A stretch of 64,000 nt of DNA from Staphylococcus intermedius NCTC 11048 (GTDB lineage Bacteria > Bacillota > Bacilli > Staphylococcales > Staphylococcaceae), in contig NZ_PPQH01000024.1 in the NCBI RefSeq assembly GCF_002902385.1, positions 42,780 to 106,779 of the forward strand. The letters run 5' to 3'. This document shows positions 16,716 to 28,847 of this stretch, piece after piece. Below the pieces are notes generated by a model. It searched no databases and was not told the DNA's origin. It saw nothing but the letters and a program-made list of their open reading frames with translations. A program made the translations under genes and the position numbers. Position 1 is the first letter of the stretch; every line of letters starts with the position of its first letter.

Positions 16716-18191
16716 ATGTATCAATATAAAGATGACAGTTTCATGTTACATAATGATTTGTATCAAATTAATATGGCCGAATCGTATTGGTTTGATGGTA
16801 TCCATGAACGTAAAGCAGTATTCGACCTCTACTTCAGAAATATGCCTTTCGGAAGCGGTTATGCCGTCTTCAATGGCTTACAGCGTGTCATTCAATTTGT
16901 CCAAAACCTCCACTTCTCTGACACAGACATTGAATACCTTAAATCAATCGGTTACCAAAATGACTTTTTAAACTATTTGGCCAATCTCAAATTCACAGGC
17001 AACATTCGTTCAATGAAAGAAGGCGAACTTTGCTTTAATAATGAGCCGCTCATGCGTATTGAAGCGCCACTGATTCAAGCGCAGCTCATTGAAACCGCAT
17101 TGCTCAATATCATTAATTTCCAAACGCTCATCTCAACGAAAGCAAGTATTATTAAACAGGTTGCTGTAGATGATGTATTAATGGAATTCGGTACTAGACG
17201 GGCACATGAATTTGATGCTGCATTATGGGGCGCTCGTGCTGCGATTATTGGTGGTTTTGACTCAACAAGTAATGTACGTGCAGGGAAACTTTTTAATATT
17301 CCAGTTTCTGGGACACATGCACATGCATTTGTACAGACATATGGTGATGAATATACAGCATTTAAAAAATATGCAGAGCGTCATCGCAATTGTGTATTTC
17401 TTGTCGATACGTTCCATACTTTAAAGTCAGGCGTGCCCAATGCGATACGTGTCGCAAAAGAACTCGGCGATCGTATTAATTTTATTGGTATTCGCTTAGA
17501 TTCAGGTGATATTGCATATTTATCGAAAAAAGCACGTCAAATGCTAGATGAAGCAGGTTTTAAAGATGCAAAAATTATCGCGTCAAACGATTTAGATGAA
17601 CAGACGATCAGTAGCTTGAAAGCACAAGGGGCTGCGGTTGATTCGTGGGGTGTCGGTACAAAATTAATTACCGCATATCAACAACCCGCATTAGGTGCTG
17701 TATACAAATTAGTGGCTGTAGAAAATAATGAAGGGCAACTGGTCGATCGGATTAAATTGTCTAACAATGCTGAAAAAGTGACGACACCAGGTAAGAAAAA
17801 AGTGTATCGCATTATTAATACGAAAACGAATAAAGCAGAAGGGGACTATATTACCTTAGATCATGAAGACCCTAATGAAGAAAAGGTTTTAAAAATGTTC
17901 CACCCAATTCACACATATAAAATGAAACGCATCAAAAACTTTAAAGCTGTTGATTTACATCACGATATTTTTAAAGATGGCCAACTCGTTTATGATTGTC
18001 CGACAGAAATGCAAGCAAAAGAAGATTTGAAAAACAACTTGGAATATTTATGGGAAGAAAACAAGCGTTACTTGAATCCTGAAGAATATCCTGTTGATTT
18101 AAGTACATTATGTTGGGAAAATAAACAAAAGCGTATTTTTGAAGTGGCTGAAAATGTGAAAGAGATGGAGGACACGTATGACCATGAGTGA
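16716..18191 (+). CDS. pncB: Nicotinate phosphoribosyltransferase
   Basis: 491 residues. Joins nicotinate to PRPP to give nicotinate mononucleotide in NAD salvage. Motifs: [12 protein letters not shown] (N-terminal family signature), [37 protein letters not shown] with the phosphorylated-His segment of this family, and [16 protein letters not shown] for phosphate binding. AAAGGAG precedes ATG. Its last 14 bases overlap nadE, so the two are translationally coupled. Together with pncA upstream this gives nicotinamide to NaMN; NadE then completes the route after NadD, which is not in the window. Confidence 0.96.
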   Translation: MYQYKDDSFMLHNDLYQINMAESYWFDGIHERKAVFDLYFRNMPFGSGYAVFNGLQRVIQFVQNLHFSDTDIEYLKSIGYQNDFLNYLANLKFTGNIRSMKEGELCFNNEPLMRIEAPLIQAQLIETALLNIINFQTLISTKASIIKQVAVDDVLMEFGTRRAHEFDAALWGARAAIIGGFDSTSNVRAGKLFNIPVSGTHAHAFVQTYGDEYTAFKKYAERHRNCVFLVDTFHTLKSGVPNAIRVAKELGDRINFIGIRLDSGDIAYLSKKARQMLDEAGFKDAKIIASNDLDEQTISSLKAQGAAVDSWGVGTKLITAYQQPALGAVYKLVAVENNEGQLVDRIKLSNNAEKVTTPGKKKVYRIINTKTNKAEGDYITLDHEDPNEEKVLKMFHPIHTYKMKRIKNFKAVDLHHDIFKDGQLVYDCPTEMQAKEDLKNNLEYLWEENKRYLNPEEYPVDLSTLCWENKQKRIFEVAENVKEMEDTYDHE

Positions 18192-19017
18192 AATGCAGAC
18201 GTTGATTGTAGAAGAAATGAAAGTGAAACCGATTATAGATAGTGCTGAAACGATTAAGGAAATTCAACATTTTATTGAACAATACCTCCATGCACACACG
18301 TTCGTAAAGACGTTAGTCCTCGGAATTTCTGGAGGCCAAGATTCCACATTAGCGGGAAAACTTGTGCAATTAGCTGTAGAAAATATGAGAACAGCTTCAG
18401 GTCGCGATGTTCAATTTATTGCGGTGAAGTTGCCGTATGGGGTGCAAAAAGATGCAGATGAAGTCGAGGATGCATTGAACTTTATCAATCCTGACCGCAC
18501 CGTTACAGTGAATATCAAGCCGGCTGTCGACCAAAGTGTGCAATCATTACAAGAAGCGGGAATCACATTAAGCGATTTTCATAAAGGAAACGAAAAAGCA
18601 CGAGAACGCATGAAAGTACAATATGCCATTGCAGCAAATACAAGTGGTATTGTCGTTGGTACTGATCATTCTGCAGAAAACATTACCGGCTTTTTCACAA
18701 AACACGGAGATGGTGCTGCAGACATTGCGCCGCTTTTCGGTCTGAACAAGCGTCAAGGTCGTCAACTGTTACAATATTTAGACGCACCCGCGCATTTATA
18801 TGAAAAGGTGCCTACTGCGGATTTAGAAGATGACAAACCGCAACTCCCTGACGAAGAAGCTTTAGGTGTGACTTATGAAGCAATTGATGATTATCTTGAA
18901 GGTAAAGTCGTTTCACCAGAAGATGCAGCGGTGATTGAGCGTCACTACGTCAGAAATGCCCATAAGCGTGAATTGGCATACACACGTTTTTCATGGCCTA
19001 AATCAGAAAAGTCATGA
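18178..19017 (+). CDS. nadE: NH3-dependent NAD+ synthetase
   Basis: 279 residues, the short ammonia-dependent form without a glutaminase domain. Amidates deamido-NAD to NAD with ATP. The N-type ATP pyrophosphatase P-loop is [17 protein letters not shown]; the substrate segment [26 protein letters not shown] follows. Overlaps pncB by 14 bases. Two near ATG codons (18178 and 18184) are both possible; TGGAGG fits the first. Operon partner of pncB. Confidence 0.96.
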   Translation: MTMSEMQTLIVEEMKVKPIIDSAETIKEIQHFIEQYLHAHTFVKTLVLGISGGQDSTLAGKLVQLAVENMRTASGRDVQFIAVKLPYGVQKDADEVEDALNFINPDRTVTVNIKPAVDQSVQSLQEAGITLSDFHKGNEKARERMKVQYAIAANTSGIVVGTDHSAENITGFFTKHGDGAADIAPLFGLNKRQGRQLLQYLDAPAHLYEKVPTADLEDDKPQLPDEEALGVTYEAIDDYLEGKVVSPEDAAVIERHYVRNAHKRELAYTRFSWPKSEKS

Positions 19018-19075
19018 CAAATATTAAAGAACTTGATACAATGAGCTAAATTTTTTAAAGGAAAAGAGGGTGCGT

Positions 19076-19645
19076 ATGAGTGTGATTAATGACAATCCTT
19101 GGCTAATGCTCATTGCCATTTTCGTCATTAACGTTGCCTATGTCACAGCACTGACGATGCGGGTGATTTTAACGTTAAAAGGTTACCGTTATGTTGCGGC
19201 ACTTGTAAGTTTTGTAGAAGTGTTTGTCTATATTATCGGTTTAGGTTTGGTGATGTCGAGCTTAGATCAATTTCAAAATATTATTGCCTATGCCCTCGGA
19301 TTTTCTGTGGGGATTATTGTAGGTATGAAAATAGAAGAAAAACTCGCACTCGGTTACTCGGTGGTTAATGTAACGACAGCAGACTACGAGTTAGATTTAC
19401 CGCGACAGCTACGTGCACTCGGATATGGCGTGACGCACTTTGGTGCACATGGCCGCGATGGTGACCGATTAGTGATGCAAATTTTAACACCGCGTCGTTA
19501 TGAATTGAAATTAATGGACACGATTAAACAATTGGATCCTAAAGCATTTATTATTGCGTACGAACCTCGGAATATTCATGGTGGTTTCTGGGTTAAAGGC
19601 GTACGAAGTAAAAAAGTAAAGGCGTATGATACAGATGAAATTTAA
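19076..19645 (+). CDS. UPF0316 / DUF2179 membrane protein
   Basis: 189 residues from the ATG at 19076. Three hydrophobic helices occupy residues ~8-90 ([56 protein letters not shown]). A cytosolic C-terminal DUF2179 ligand-binding-like domain follows ([32 protein letters not shown]). The longer frame starts at GTG 19070, which overlaps the GAGGGTG ribosome-binding site, so the internal ATG is better and fits the homologue I remember (MSFxxENPWLM). Possibly read through from nadE, 58 bases upstream; overlaps the next gene by 20 bases. Confidence 0.88.
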   Translation: MSVINDNPWLMLIAIFVINVAYVTALTMRVILTLKGYRYVAALVSFVEVFVYIIGLGLVMSSLDQFQNIIAYALGFSVGIIVGMKIEEKLALGYSVVNVTTADYELDLPRQLRALGYGVTHFGAHGRDGDRLVMQILTPRRYELKLMDTIKQLDPKAFIIAYEPRNIHGGFWVKGVRSKKVKAYDTDEI

Positions 19646-19823
19646 AGTTGAACCTGATGAAACCATTCAAGACTGTTTAGCAAGAATGAAAGCGGCAGGG
19701 TATATGCCAGTTAAGCGATTTGAAAAGCCAGTGTTTATTGAGAATGAACACGGTGAAGTCAAAGTGTTAAGACAAGAGATTGAATTTACAGGTAAAAAAA
19801 TACCAGATACATTTGAATCATAA
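19626..19823 (+). CDS. Small NETI-motif protein
   Basis: 65 residues (62 if the ATG at 19635, MKFKV, is the start). The sequence has [29 protein letters not shown], the pattern of the NETI-motif family of small Firmicute proteins, with DETI in place of NETI. It overlaps the end of the UPF0316 gene and is followed at once by a terminator, so it closes that operon. Function unknown. Confidence 0.75.
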   Translation: MIQMKFKVEPDETIQDCLARMKAAGYMPVKRFEKPVFIENEHGEVKVLRQEIEFTGKKIPDTFES

Positions 19824-19826
19824 AAG

Positions 19827-19864
19827 AAAGGGCGGCGCATGATTGACATGTGCTGCTCTTTTTA
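19827..19864 (+). terminator. Terminator of nadE-distal genes
   Basis: AAAGGGCGGCGCATG pairs with CATGTGCTGCTCTTT, T-run after. Confidence 0.8.
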
Positions 19865-20150
19865 GCTATTGAGTGATGGGAAAGATGTGTATCAATTAAT
19901 TGAAAATAGGTTGTAGAATAACATGACAATGCAACGATGAATGACGAATATTTTTTAAGTTTTATTTCAAAATGTTCGTCTTTGTTGTATCTAAGAAAGA
20001 ATGAAGAAAGTGGGGGTCAGTGAAGATTAAACGTCAATAAAAGTACGAAAAACTTTGTAATATCAATATTTCGGTGGGATGACTGGGATGTGATTGACCG
20101 AGAGTGATGTCAAAATCAACAAATTCATACGAAAATGCATTTGAGGCTTG

Positions 20151-20162
20151 ATTACGAACGAT
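20151..20162 (+). promoter_or_regulatory. PurBox-like operator upstream of purB
   Basis: ATTACGAACGAT matches the PurR box AWWWCGAACRNT at every position. It lies ~40 bases upstream of the purB -10. A second, degenerate inverted half (TTTGTTTGAATA) starts 6 bases downstream of it. Confidence 0.55.
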
Positions 20163-20201
20163 AAATTTGTTTGAATAATACATGTACATGATTAATTGTT
20201 T

Positions 20202-20210
20202 TGATACAAT
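20202..20210 (+). promoter_or_regulatory. Extended -10 for purB
   Basis: TGATACAAT (TG-n-TACAAT) 34 bases before the purB ATG. Confidence 0.5.
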
Positions 20211-20244
20211 GAAACTAACATTACAAGATTGGAGTTTATTAAAC

Positions 20245-21540
20245 ATGATCGAACGTTATTCAAGAGAAGAAATGGCTCAAATTTGGACGGATCAAAATCG
20301 TTATGAAGCTTGGTTAGAAGTGGAAATCCTTGCGAGTGAAGCATGGAGTGAGTTAGGTTACATCCCGAAAGAAGATGTGAAAAAGATTCGCCAACATGCA
20401 CGTGTAGATGTCGACCGTGCGAAAGAAATTGAACAAGAAACACGCCATGATGTTGTTGCTTTTACACGTCAAGTGTCAGAAACTTTAGGTGAAGAGCGTA
20501 AATGGGTACATTATGGTTTAACTTCTACAGACGTTGTAGATACAGCGTTAAGTTATCAAATTAAGCAAGCAAATGACATTTTAGAGCAAGACATTCAACG
20601 TTTCATTGATGTATTAGCAGCGAAAGCGAAAAAGTACAAAACGACATTAATGATGGGCCGTACACACGGTGTGCATGCTGAGCCGACTACTTTTGGATTA
20701 AAAATGGCGTTATGGTATGCAGAAATGCAACGTAACATGGAACGTTTCAAAAATGTAAGAACTGAAATCGAAGTCGGTAAAATGAGCGGCGCAGTTGGAA
20801 CATTTGCGAACATTCCACCTGAAATTGAAGCTTATGTTTGTAAACATTTAGGTATTGGTACTGCGCCAATTTCAACACAAACGTTACAACGTGATCGTCA
20901 CGCATACTACATTGCGACTTTAAGCTTAATTGCAACTTCTCTTGAAAAATTTGCTGTTGAAGTGCGTAATCTTCAAAAAACAGAAACGCGTGAAGTAGAA
21001 GAAGCATTTGCAAAAGGACAAAAAGGCTCTTCTGCAATGCCGCACAAACGTAATCCAATCGGTTCAGAAAACATTACAGGTATTGCACGTGTCATTCGTG
21101 GCTATTTAACGACGGCATATGAAAATGTCGCATTATGGCATGAACGTGATATTTCACATTCTTCAGCAGAACGTATTATGTTACCAGATGTGACGATTGC
21201 ATTAGATTATGCTTTAAATCGTTTCACAAATATTATTGATCGTTTAACAGTTTATGAAGAAAACATGACTGAAAACATGAATAAAACTTTTGGTTTGATT
21301 TATTCACAACGTGTATTGCTTGCGCTTATTGATAAAGGGATGGTACGTGAAGAAGCGTATGATACAGTACAGCCAAAAGCAATGGAATCTTGGCAAACAA
21401 AAACGCCATTTAGAGAGCTTGTAGAAGCGGATTCAAACATTACAGATAAGCTTTCAAAAGAAGAACTCGATGCTTGTTTTGACCCTAGACATCACTTGAA
21501 CCAAGTTGATACAATATTTAAAAGAGTCGGTTTAGAATAA
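20245..21540 (+). CDS. purB: Adenylosuccinate lyase
   Basis: 431 residues, exactly the expected staphylococcal length from [10 protein letters not shown]. Acts twice in purine synthesis, cleaving SAICAR and adenylosuccinate to release fumarate. The fumarase/lyase signature [17 protein letters not shown] is present, with TRHDVVAFT and [15 protein letters not shown]. The open frame continues 21 codons upstream, but GGAG ten bases before ATG 20245 and protein length fix the start. Transcribed alone here, not in the main pur operon, with a PurBox-like site upstream pointing to PurR control. Confidence 0.96.
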   Translation: MIERYSREEMAQIWTDQNRYEAWLEVEILASEAWSELGYIPKEDVKKIRQHARVDVDRAKEIEQETRHDVVAFTRQVSETLGEERKWVHYGLTSTDVVDTALSYQIKQANDILEQDIQRFIDVLAAKAKKYKTTLMMGRTHGVHAEPTTFGLKMALWYAEMQRNMERFKNVRTEIEVGKMSGAVGTFANIPPEIEAYVCKHLGIGTAPISTQTLQRDRHAYYIATLSLIATSLEKFAVEVRNLQKTETREVEEAFAKGQKGSSAMPHKRNPIGSENITGIARVIRGYLTTAYENVALWHERDISHSSAERIMLPDVTIALDYALNRFTNIIDRLTVYEENMTENMNKTFGLIYSQRVLLALIDKGMVREEAYDTVQPKAMESWQTKTPFRELVEADSNITDKLSKEELDACFDPRHHLNQVDTIFKRVGLE

Positions 21541-21607
21541 TTTCACTACACTTTAATCTATTAATCCGTTAAAATGGTAATAGATTATGAATATAGGGGT
21601 TGTTCGC

Positions 21608-21910
21608 ATGCAAATAGAAAAATTACGTGGAAAAGCTTTAGATGAGCTATTCGATGCAGTTTTAACGTTAGAGACGCGTGAAGAATGCTATCAATTTTTT
21701 GATGATTTATGTACAGTGAATGAGTTACAATCTTTATCACAACGCCTTCAAGTTGCGAAGATGATTAAGCAAGGTTACACTTACGCAACGATTGAAAAGG
21801 AATCAGGTGCATCTACGGCAACGATTTCTCGTGTAAAACGTTCATTACAATGGGGCAATGATGCCTATACAATGATTCTAGACCGAATGAACATTGAAAC
21901 TAAGATGTAA
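21608..21910 (+). CDS. TrpR-like repressor YerC/YecD family
   Basis: 100 residues from MQIEKLRGKALDELF. The helix-turn-helix is in TYATIEKESGASTATISRVKRSLQWG, about residues 60-85. The family is named for its TrpR/TrpR-like fold, but no ligand or target is known to me. The frame has seven further codons upstream (ATG 21587); AGGGG before the internal ATG and conservation support the shorter form. Single gene with its own terminator. Confidence 0.9.
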   Translation: MQIEKLRGKALDELFDAVLTLETREECYQFFDDLCTVNELQSLSQRLQVAKMIKQGYTYATIEKESGASTATISRVKRSLQWGNDAYTMILDRMNIETKM

Positions 21911-21934
21911 GTAATTTTTACAGTAACATGAAAT

Positions 21935-21987
21935 GACTTCTCGCTATATTGACTTGAGTTTTAAGTTGGTATAGGGAGGAGTCTTTT
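21935..21987 (+). terminator. Terminator of yerC-like gene
   Basis: GACTTCTCGCTATA pairs with TATAGGGAGGAGTC, followed by TTTT. Confidence 0.75.
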
Positions 21988-22143
21988 GTTTTGGTAAAAG
22001 GCTAAAAGTAGATATAAAGTAACCGAAAGCAGTCTGTTAGTCGATTTTAGAAAAAGTAATAAGTCGTTATGTTAATTAGCAACGACACCAACTAAAAAAT
22101 GTGCACGATATACGTATGAACTTTAGATATCAATAAGTAAAAG

Positions 22144-22152
22144 TGCTATAAT
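22144..22152 (+). promoter_or_regulatory. Extended -10 for pcrB-pcrA-ligA-camS
   Basis: TGCTATAAT (TG-n-TATAAT) 32 bases before the pcrB start. Confidence 0.55.
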
Positions 22153-22184
22153 AAAAGTTACGAAAATTAAAGGAGTCACCAACT

Positions 22185-22874
22185 ATGTATGATATCAAGG
22201 AATGGCGTCACATCTTTAAACTTGATCCTGCTAAAGAGATTTCAGACGCCGATTTAGAACAGATTTGTATGTCAAATACAGACGCCATTATGATTGGTGG
22301 CACAGATAATGTCACAGAAGATAATGTGATTCATTTAATGAGTCGTGTCCGCCGTTATCCGCTACCGTTAGCGTTAGAAATTTCAAATCTTGAGAGTACG
22401 ATGCCAGGATTTGATTTTTATTTTGTGCCAACAGTATTGAATAGTACAGATGTGACATATCATAACGGATTATTACATAGCGCGCTGAAAGCCTATGGAC
22501 ATATGATTGATTTTGATGAAATGGTGTTTGAAGGTTATGTCGTGTTGAATCCCGAAAGTAAGGTTGCAACAAAGACAAGTGCACAGACGACATTAAACGA
22601 ATCAGATGTCGTGGCTTATGCGCAAATGGCTGATTCATTTTATCGTTTGCCAGTGCTCTATTTAGAATACAGTGGGCAATACGGCAATCCTGAAATCGTG
22701 CGTGCAGCAAAACAATCGCTTTCGAATACACAATTGTTTTATGGTGGTGGGATTGATCATATCGATAAAGCGATAGAAATGGCACAAATAGCAGATACGA
22801 TTATTGTGGGCAATGTGATTTATGAAGATATCAAAGCAGCACTTAAAACGACGAAAATAAAGGAGAGAACATAA
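22185..22874 (+). CDS. pcrB: Heptaprenylglyceryl phosphate synthase
   Basis: 229 residues, TIM-barrel of the GGGP/HepGP synthase family. Transfers a heptaprenyl group to sn-glycerol-1-phosphate, giving an archaeal-type ether lipid precursor in Firmicutes. Motifs: [14 protein letters not shown] near the N-terminus, [18 protein letters not shown], and the phosphate-binding [13 protein letters not shown] plus GNVIYED at the C-terminus. First gene of the pcrB-pcrA-ligA-camS run; its TAA overlaps the pcrA ATG by one base. Confidence 0.93.
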   Translation: MYDIKEWRHIFKLDPAKEISDADLEQICMSNTDAIMIGGTDNVTEDNVIHLMSRVRRYPLPLALEISNLESTMPGFDFYFVPTVLNSTDVTYHNGLLHSALKAYGHMIDFDEMVFEGYVVLNPESKVATKTSAQTTLNESDVVAYAQMADSFYRLPVLYLEYSGQYGNPEIVRAAKQSLSNTQLFYGGGIDHIDKAIEMAQIADTIIVGNVIYEDIKAALKTTKIKERT

Positions 22875-25066
22875 TGAATCCACTCGTTGCAAATATGAAT
22901 AAAGAACAGAGTGAAGCGGTGCGCACGACTGAGGGACCGCTTTTAATTATGGCAGGTGCAGGTTCAGGGAAAACAAGAGTACTGACACACCGAATTGCCT
23001 ACTTATTAGATGAAAAAGATGTATCTCCATACAATATATTGGCAATTACGTTTACAAATAAAGCCGCAAAAGAAATGAAAGAACGTGTTCAAGCGCTCGT
23101 GGGAGAGGAAGCAGAAGTCATTTGGATGTCGACTTTCCATTCGATGTGTGTGCGTATATTACGACGTGACGCAGATCGTATCGGTATTGAACGTAACTTT
23201 ACAATTATCGATCCAACTGACCAAAAATCAGTCATTAAAGATGTATTAAAAAGAGAAAATATCGATCCAAAAAAATATGAACCAAGAATGTTTATCGGAG
23301 AAATCAGTAATCTTAAAAATGAATTAATGACACCTGCAAAAGCAGAAGCTGAAGCACATGACTTTTTTTCACGGATGGTCGCAACGGTTTACAAAGGGTA
23401 TCAACAACAACTCGTTCGTAACCAAGCATTAGATTTTGATGATTTGATTATGACAACGATTCAATTGTTTGAGCGCGTGCCAGATGTTTTGGATTATTAT
23501 CAAAATAAGTTTCAATATATCCATGTTGATGAATATCAAGATACAAATACCGCGCAATATACATTAGTGAACATGTTAGCGCAAAAGTTTAAAAATCTGT
23601 GTGTTGTCGGGGATTCAGACCAATCTATTTATGGTTGGCGTGGCGCAAACATCCACAATATTTTATCTTTTGAAAATGATTATCCGAATGCGCGTACTAT
23701 CTTTTTAGAGCAAAACTATCGTTCAACTAAAACGATATTACAAGCGGCGAATGAGGTGATTCGTCACAACACAGAGCGTAAACCTAAAGGGTTATGGACA
23801 GCCAATCAACAAGGTGAAAAGATTCATTACTATGAAGCGATGAGTGAACGTGATGAGACTGAGTATGTTGTGCGAGAAATTTTTAAACAACAAAAAAAGG
23901 GAAAACGTTATAAAGATATGGCGGTACTTTATCGTACAAACGCCCAATCGCGTGTACTCGAGGAAACCTTTTTAAAATCCAATATTCCATACGTTATGGT
24001 TGGCGGACAGAAGTTCTATGACCGTAAAGAGATTAAAGATTTACTCAGCTACTTGCGTTTAATTGCGAATAGTGCAGATGATATCAGTTTACAGCGTATT
24101 ATCAATGTGCCTAAGCGTGGTATCGGTCCTTCGTCAGTTGAAAAAATTGCAGCATATGCCGCAGATCACGAGTTGACGATGTTTGATGCATTAGCAGAAG
24201 TCGACTTTATCGGTCTATCGAAAAAGGTGACACAAGCAGCAGCAGAATTTTATCAATTGATGTCGAATTTGATGCAAGAACAAGAATTTCTAGAGATTTC
24301 AGAAATTGTCGATGAAGTCTTAGTAAAATCAGGTTATCGTGAAATGTTAGAACGCGATCAATCATTAGAATCACGTAGCCGTTTGGAAAATATTGATGAG
24401 TTTATGTCTGTGCCTGTTGATTATGAAAAAAACACGCCATTAGAGGAACAGTCACTGATTAATTTCTTAACAGACTTATCATTAGTTGCGGATGTAGACG
24501 AAGCGAACTTAGAAGATGGCGTGACATTAATGACGATGCACTCAGCGAAAGGGCTAGAGTTTCCAATTGTGTTCATTATTGGTATGGAAGAATCGATTTT
24601 CCCACATATTCGCGCGATTAAAAGTGATAATGATCACGAAATGGAAGAGGAACGACGTATCAGTTATGTTGCGATTACGCGTGCTGAAGAAGAGCTTTAT
24701 TTATCACATGCCACTTCGCGTACATTATTTGGACGTCCTCAAAGTAATGCACGTTCACGCTTCTTAAATGAAATTCCAGAAGCGCTGCTTGATTTACCTG
24801 AACGTCAACAAGCAACAACAATCGGTATGAAAAAGCGTCAACCGGCAAAACGTGGCTTTAGTCAGCGTGCAGTGAAAAACGCAACTGCATCATCAGCGTC
24901 AAATTGGAAAGTCGGCGATAAAGTGATGCATAAATCATGGGGTGAAGGCATGGTTTCGAATGTTAATGACAAAAATGGTTCGATTGAATTAGACATTATT
25001 TTCAAATCTGAAGGTCCGAAACGTTTACTTGCTCAATTTGCGCCAATTGAAAAAAAGGAGGATTAA
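22874..25066 (+). CDS. pcrA: ATP-dependent 3'-5' DNA helicase PcrA
   Basis: 730 residues, superfamily 1 UvrD/Rep type. Walker A GAGSGKT at residues 28-34; Walker B in [17 protein letters not shown]; motif [17 protein letters not shown]; motifs V/VI around [12 protein letters not shown] and [17 protein letters not shown]. The C-terminal ~60 residues carry the RNA-polymerase-interacting Tudor-like domain ([20 protein letters not shown]). Needed for repair, plasmid rolling-circle replication and clearing RecA or RNA polymerase. Coupled to pcrB; three bases separate it from ligA. Confidence 0.97.
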   Translation: MNPLVANMNKEQSEAVRTTEGPLLIMAGAGSGKTRVLTHRIAYLLDEKDVSPYNILAITFTNKAAKEMKERVQALVGEEAEVIWMSTFHSMCVRILRRDADRIGIERNFTIIDPTDQKSVIKDVLKRENIDPKKYEPRMFIGEISNLKNELMTPAKAEAEAHDFFSRMVATVYKGYQQQLVRNQALDFDDLIMTTIQLFERVPDVLDYYQNKFQYIHVDEYQDTNTAQYTLVNMLAQKFKNLCVVGDSDQSIYGWRGANIHNILSFENDYPNARTIFLEQNYRSTKTILQAANEVIRHNTERKPKGLWTANQQGEKIHYYEAMSERDETEYVVREIFKQQKKGKRYKDMAVLYRTNAQSRVLEETFLKSNIPYVMVGGQKFYDRKEIKDLLSYLRLIANSADDISLQRIINVPKRGIGPSSVEKIAAYAADHELTMFDALAEVDFIGLSKKVTQAAAEFYQLMSNLMQEQEFLEISEIVDEVLVKSGYREMLERDQSLESRSRLENIDEFMSVPVDYEKNTPLEEQSLINFLTDLSLVADVDEANLEDGVTLMTMHSAKGLEFPIVFIIGMEESIFPHIRAIKSDNDHEMEEERRISYVAITRAEEELYLSHATSRTLFGRPQSNARSRFLNEIPEALLDLPERQQATTIGMKKRQPAKRGFSQRAVKNATASSASNWKVGDKVMHKSWGEGMVSNVNDKNGSIELDIIFKSEGPKRLLAQFAPIEKKED

Positions 25067-27073
<2,007 letters not shown>

Positions 27074-27084
27074 GGGGATAGGCG

Positions 27085-28290
27085 ATGAAAAAGTCAATAG
27101 TACTTCTTTTAGGTTTATCACTTGTATTATCAGCTTGTGGTCCAGATGAAGATGATTCAAAGCCCTCAAAAGAGAAAACAGAAGCGCAACAACGAGACCA
27201 CAATAAAGTAAAAGAAATCGCTACAGACAAAAATGTACAAGGGACAGATTATCGAACAATCTTGCCTTTTAAAGAAAGTCAGGCGCGCGGGCTCATTCAA
27301 GAAAACATGGCCAATAGTTACAATGGTGAAGATTTTGAAGATGGCTTGCTCAATATTAGTAAAGAAGTGTATCCGACTGACGAATACTTGTATCAAGATG
27401 GTCAATATTTGGATAAGGATACAATCAGAGCGTATCTGCGTCCTAAATATACGAAAAAAGAACTTGATAAAATGAGCGATAAAGAGAAAGAAAATAAAAA
27501 TGCGACAGCTAACTTAGGTTTAAATCCATCAGTCAACGGTGAAACAGATGAAGAAAAAATCGCTAAAAATTCGCCGGCCTATTTATCTAATATTTTAGAG
27601 CAAGACTTTTACGACAACGGTGATACTAAAGGTGAAGAGATTGAAGGTATGACCATTGGTTTAGCGATGAATAGCGTATATTATTATCAAAAAGAAAAAT
27701 ATGGTGAAACGTATCACAAAAAGCTTGATGAAAAAGAAGTGAAAAAACAAGGACGACAAATGGCTGAAGAAATGTTATTACGTTTAAGAGAAAATGATGA
27801 TTTGAAAAATATTCCAATCACATTTGCGATTTATATTCAGTCTGGTCAAGAAGATATTATTCCTGGTCATTTCGTAAGTTATGCGACAGCTGAGAAAAAT
27901 GGGTCAAAACTCTCAGACTGGCATCAAGTTGATCAAAAGACCGTACTGTTACCATCAAGTGAAGCATCTGATTTGAATGAGAATCTTAATGCGAATTTCA
28001 AAGACTTTAACAGTGCATTACAATCATACTTCTCAAACTTTACACAAGCTGTTGGCAAAGCAGAGTTTAAAGACAAAAAAGTACAAAATTTAACTGTGGA
28101 TTTACCTATTGATTATTACGGTAAAGCTGAGTTAATTGGTATTACACAATATGTGACACAGCTTGCTGAAAAAGATTTTAAATCAGTGGATCAATATGAG
28201 ATTCATATTAAAGATGGTAGTCAGCCACGTGCACTCATAAGTAAAACGAAAGAGGAAAAATCACCACAAGTGCATATTTATCAAAACTAA
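27085..28290 (+). CDS. camS: CamS-family sex pheromone lipoprotein
   Basis: 401 residues with a lipoprotein signal peptide MKKSIVLLLGLSLVLSACG: lipobox LSAC, lipidated Cys at position 18. The mature protein is charged and extracellular, matching the CamS family length. In S. aureus the signal peptide of CamS is processed to a heptapeptide mimicking the enterococcal pheromone cAM373. The corresponding seven residues here are LSLVLSA, different from AIFILAA as I recall it, so mimicry is not assured. The physiological role of mature CamS is unclear. Last gene of the pcrB operon, followed by a strong terminator. Confidence 0.92.
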   Translation: MKKSIVLLLGLSLVLSACGPDEDDSKPSKEKTEAQQRDHNKVKEIATDKNVQGTDYRTILPFKESQARGLIQENMANSYNGEDFEDGLLNISKEVYPTDEYLYQDGQYLDKDTIRAYLRPKYTKKELDKMSDKEKENKNATANLGLNPSVNGETDEEKIAKNSPAYLSNILEQDFYDNGDTKGEEIEGMTIGLAMNSVYYYQKEKYGETYHKKLDEKEVKKQGRQMAEEMLLRLRENDDLKNIPITFAIYIQSGQEDIIPGHFVSYATAEKNGSKLSDWHQVDQKTVLLPSSEASDLNENLNANFKDFNSALQSYFSNFTQAVGKAEFKDKKVQNLTVDLPIDYYGKAELIGITQYVTQLAEKDFKSVDQYEIHIKDGSQPRALISKTKEEKSPQVHIYQN

Positions 28291-28320
28291 TGTAAATGGT
28301 GAATAAAATCAGAATAACGA

Positions 28321-28373
28321 ACGATCACTATACAGAGAGTTTCAACGCTCTAAAAGATAGTGGTCGTTTTTTT
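28321..28373 (+). terminator. Terminator of the pcrB-pcrA-ligA-camS operon
   Basis: ACGATCACTAT..GAGAG pairs with CTCT..ATAGTGGTCGT, then seven T. Confidence 0.85.
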
Positions 28374-28407
28374 AGCATCATCTCGAGATATAGTGTGAAA
28401 TTGCGTC

Positions 28408-28584
28408 TTATAAATGAAGTATGTCTTTTTCTTTATTTTCTAAAGCATAGCCCATGATAACACCTGACAAAACAAATCCTAATGGCCTAATGATAGAATC
28501 TCCGAGCGCCATTTTGAAATAAAACATAGCAATGAAAAGTAGAAGCCCTATGATGAACGAAATTTTACTTTTGATAAACAACAT
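28408..28584 (-). CDS. Small two-helix membrane protein (58 aa)
   Basis: 58 residues from MLFIKSKISF. Two hydrophobic helices (residues ~9-24, ISFIIGLLLFIAMFYF, and ~33-48, PLGFVLSGVIMGYAL) are followed by a charged tail ENKEKDILHL. The open frame extends 11 codons upstream, but GGAGGTGG sits just before this ATG. Convergent with camS and separated by its terminator. Function unknown; no family recognised. Confidence 0.65.
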   Translation of the reverse strand: MLFIKSKISFIIGLLLFIAMFYFKMALGDSIIRPLGFVLSGVIMGYALENKEKDILHL

Positions 28585-28768
28585 CGTAGCCACCTCCATC
28601 GTGTATTGCTTTTTCATTTATATTGACTTTCTTAATATTTTTTATAATAATTTTACCCTTTTTCATTATTCGAAATGCATTGATGATTTCCTATTTTATG
28701 ATTTAAAAAGAGTGGAGTAATAACTTTGAGGGGGATACGCATGTACAGGAAAATCTGACAAATCGTAG

Positions 28769-28799
28769 GAAAAAGGCAGGATTAGCTCCTAGCCTTTAG
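28769..28799 (-). terminator. Terminator of putP
   Basis: AAGGCTAGGA pairs with TCCTGCCTT on the minus strand, followed by TTTCC; about 50 bases past the putP stop. Confidence 0.7.
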
Positions 28800-28847
28800 T
28801 CATATGATACAAATGACTCATATTAATCATTGTGATTGTATTAAGTT

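Larger units (their letters stand above)
19865..20244. other. 380-base spacer upstream of purB
   Basis: Holds the PurBox-like site and the purB promoter in its last 100 bases; nothing else recognised in the first ~280 bases. Confidence 0.6.
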
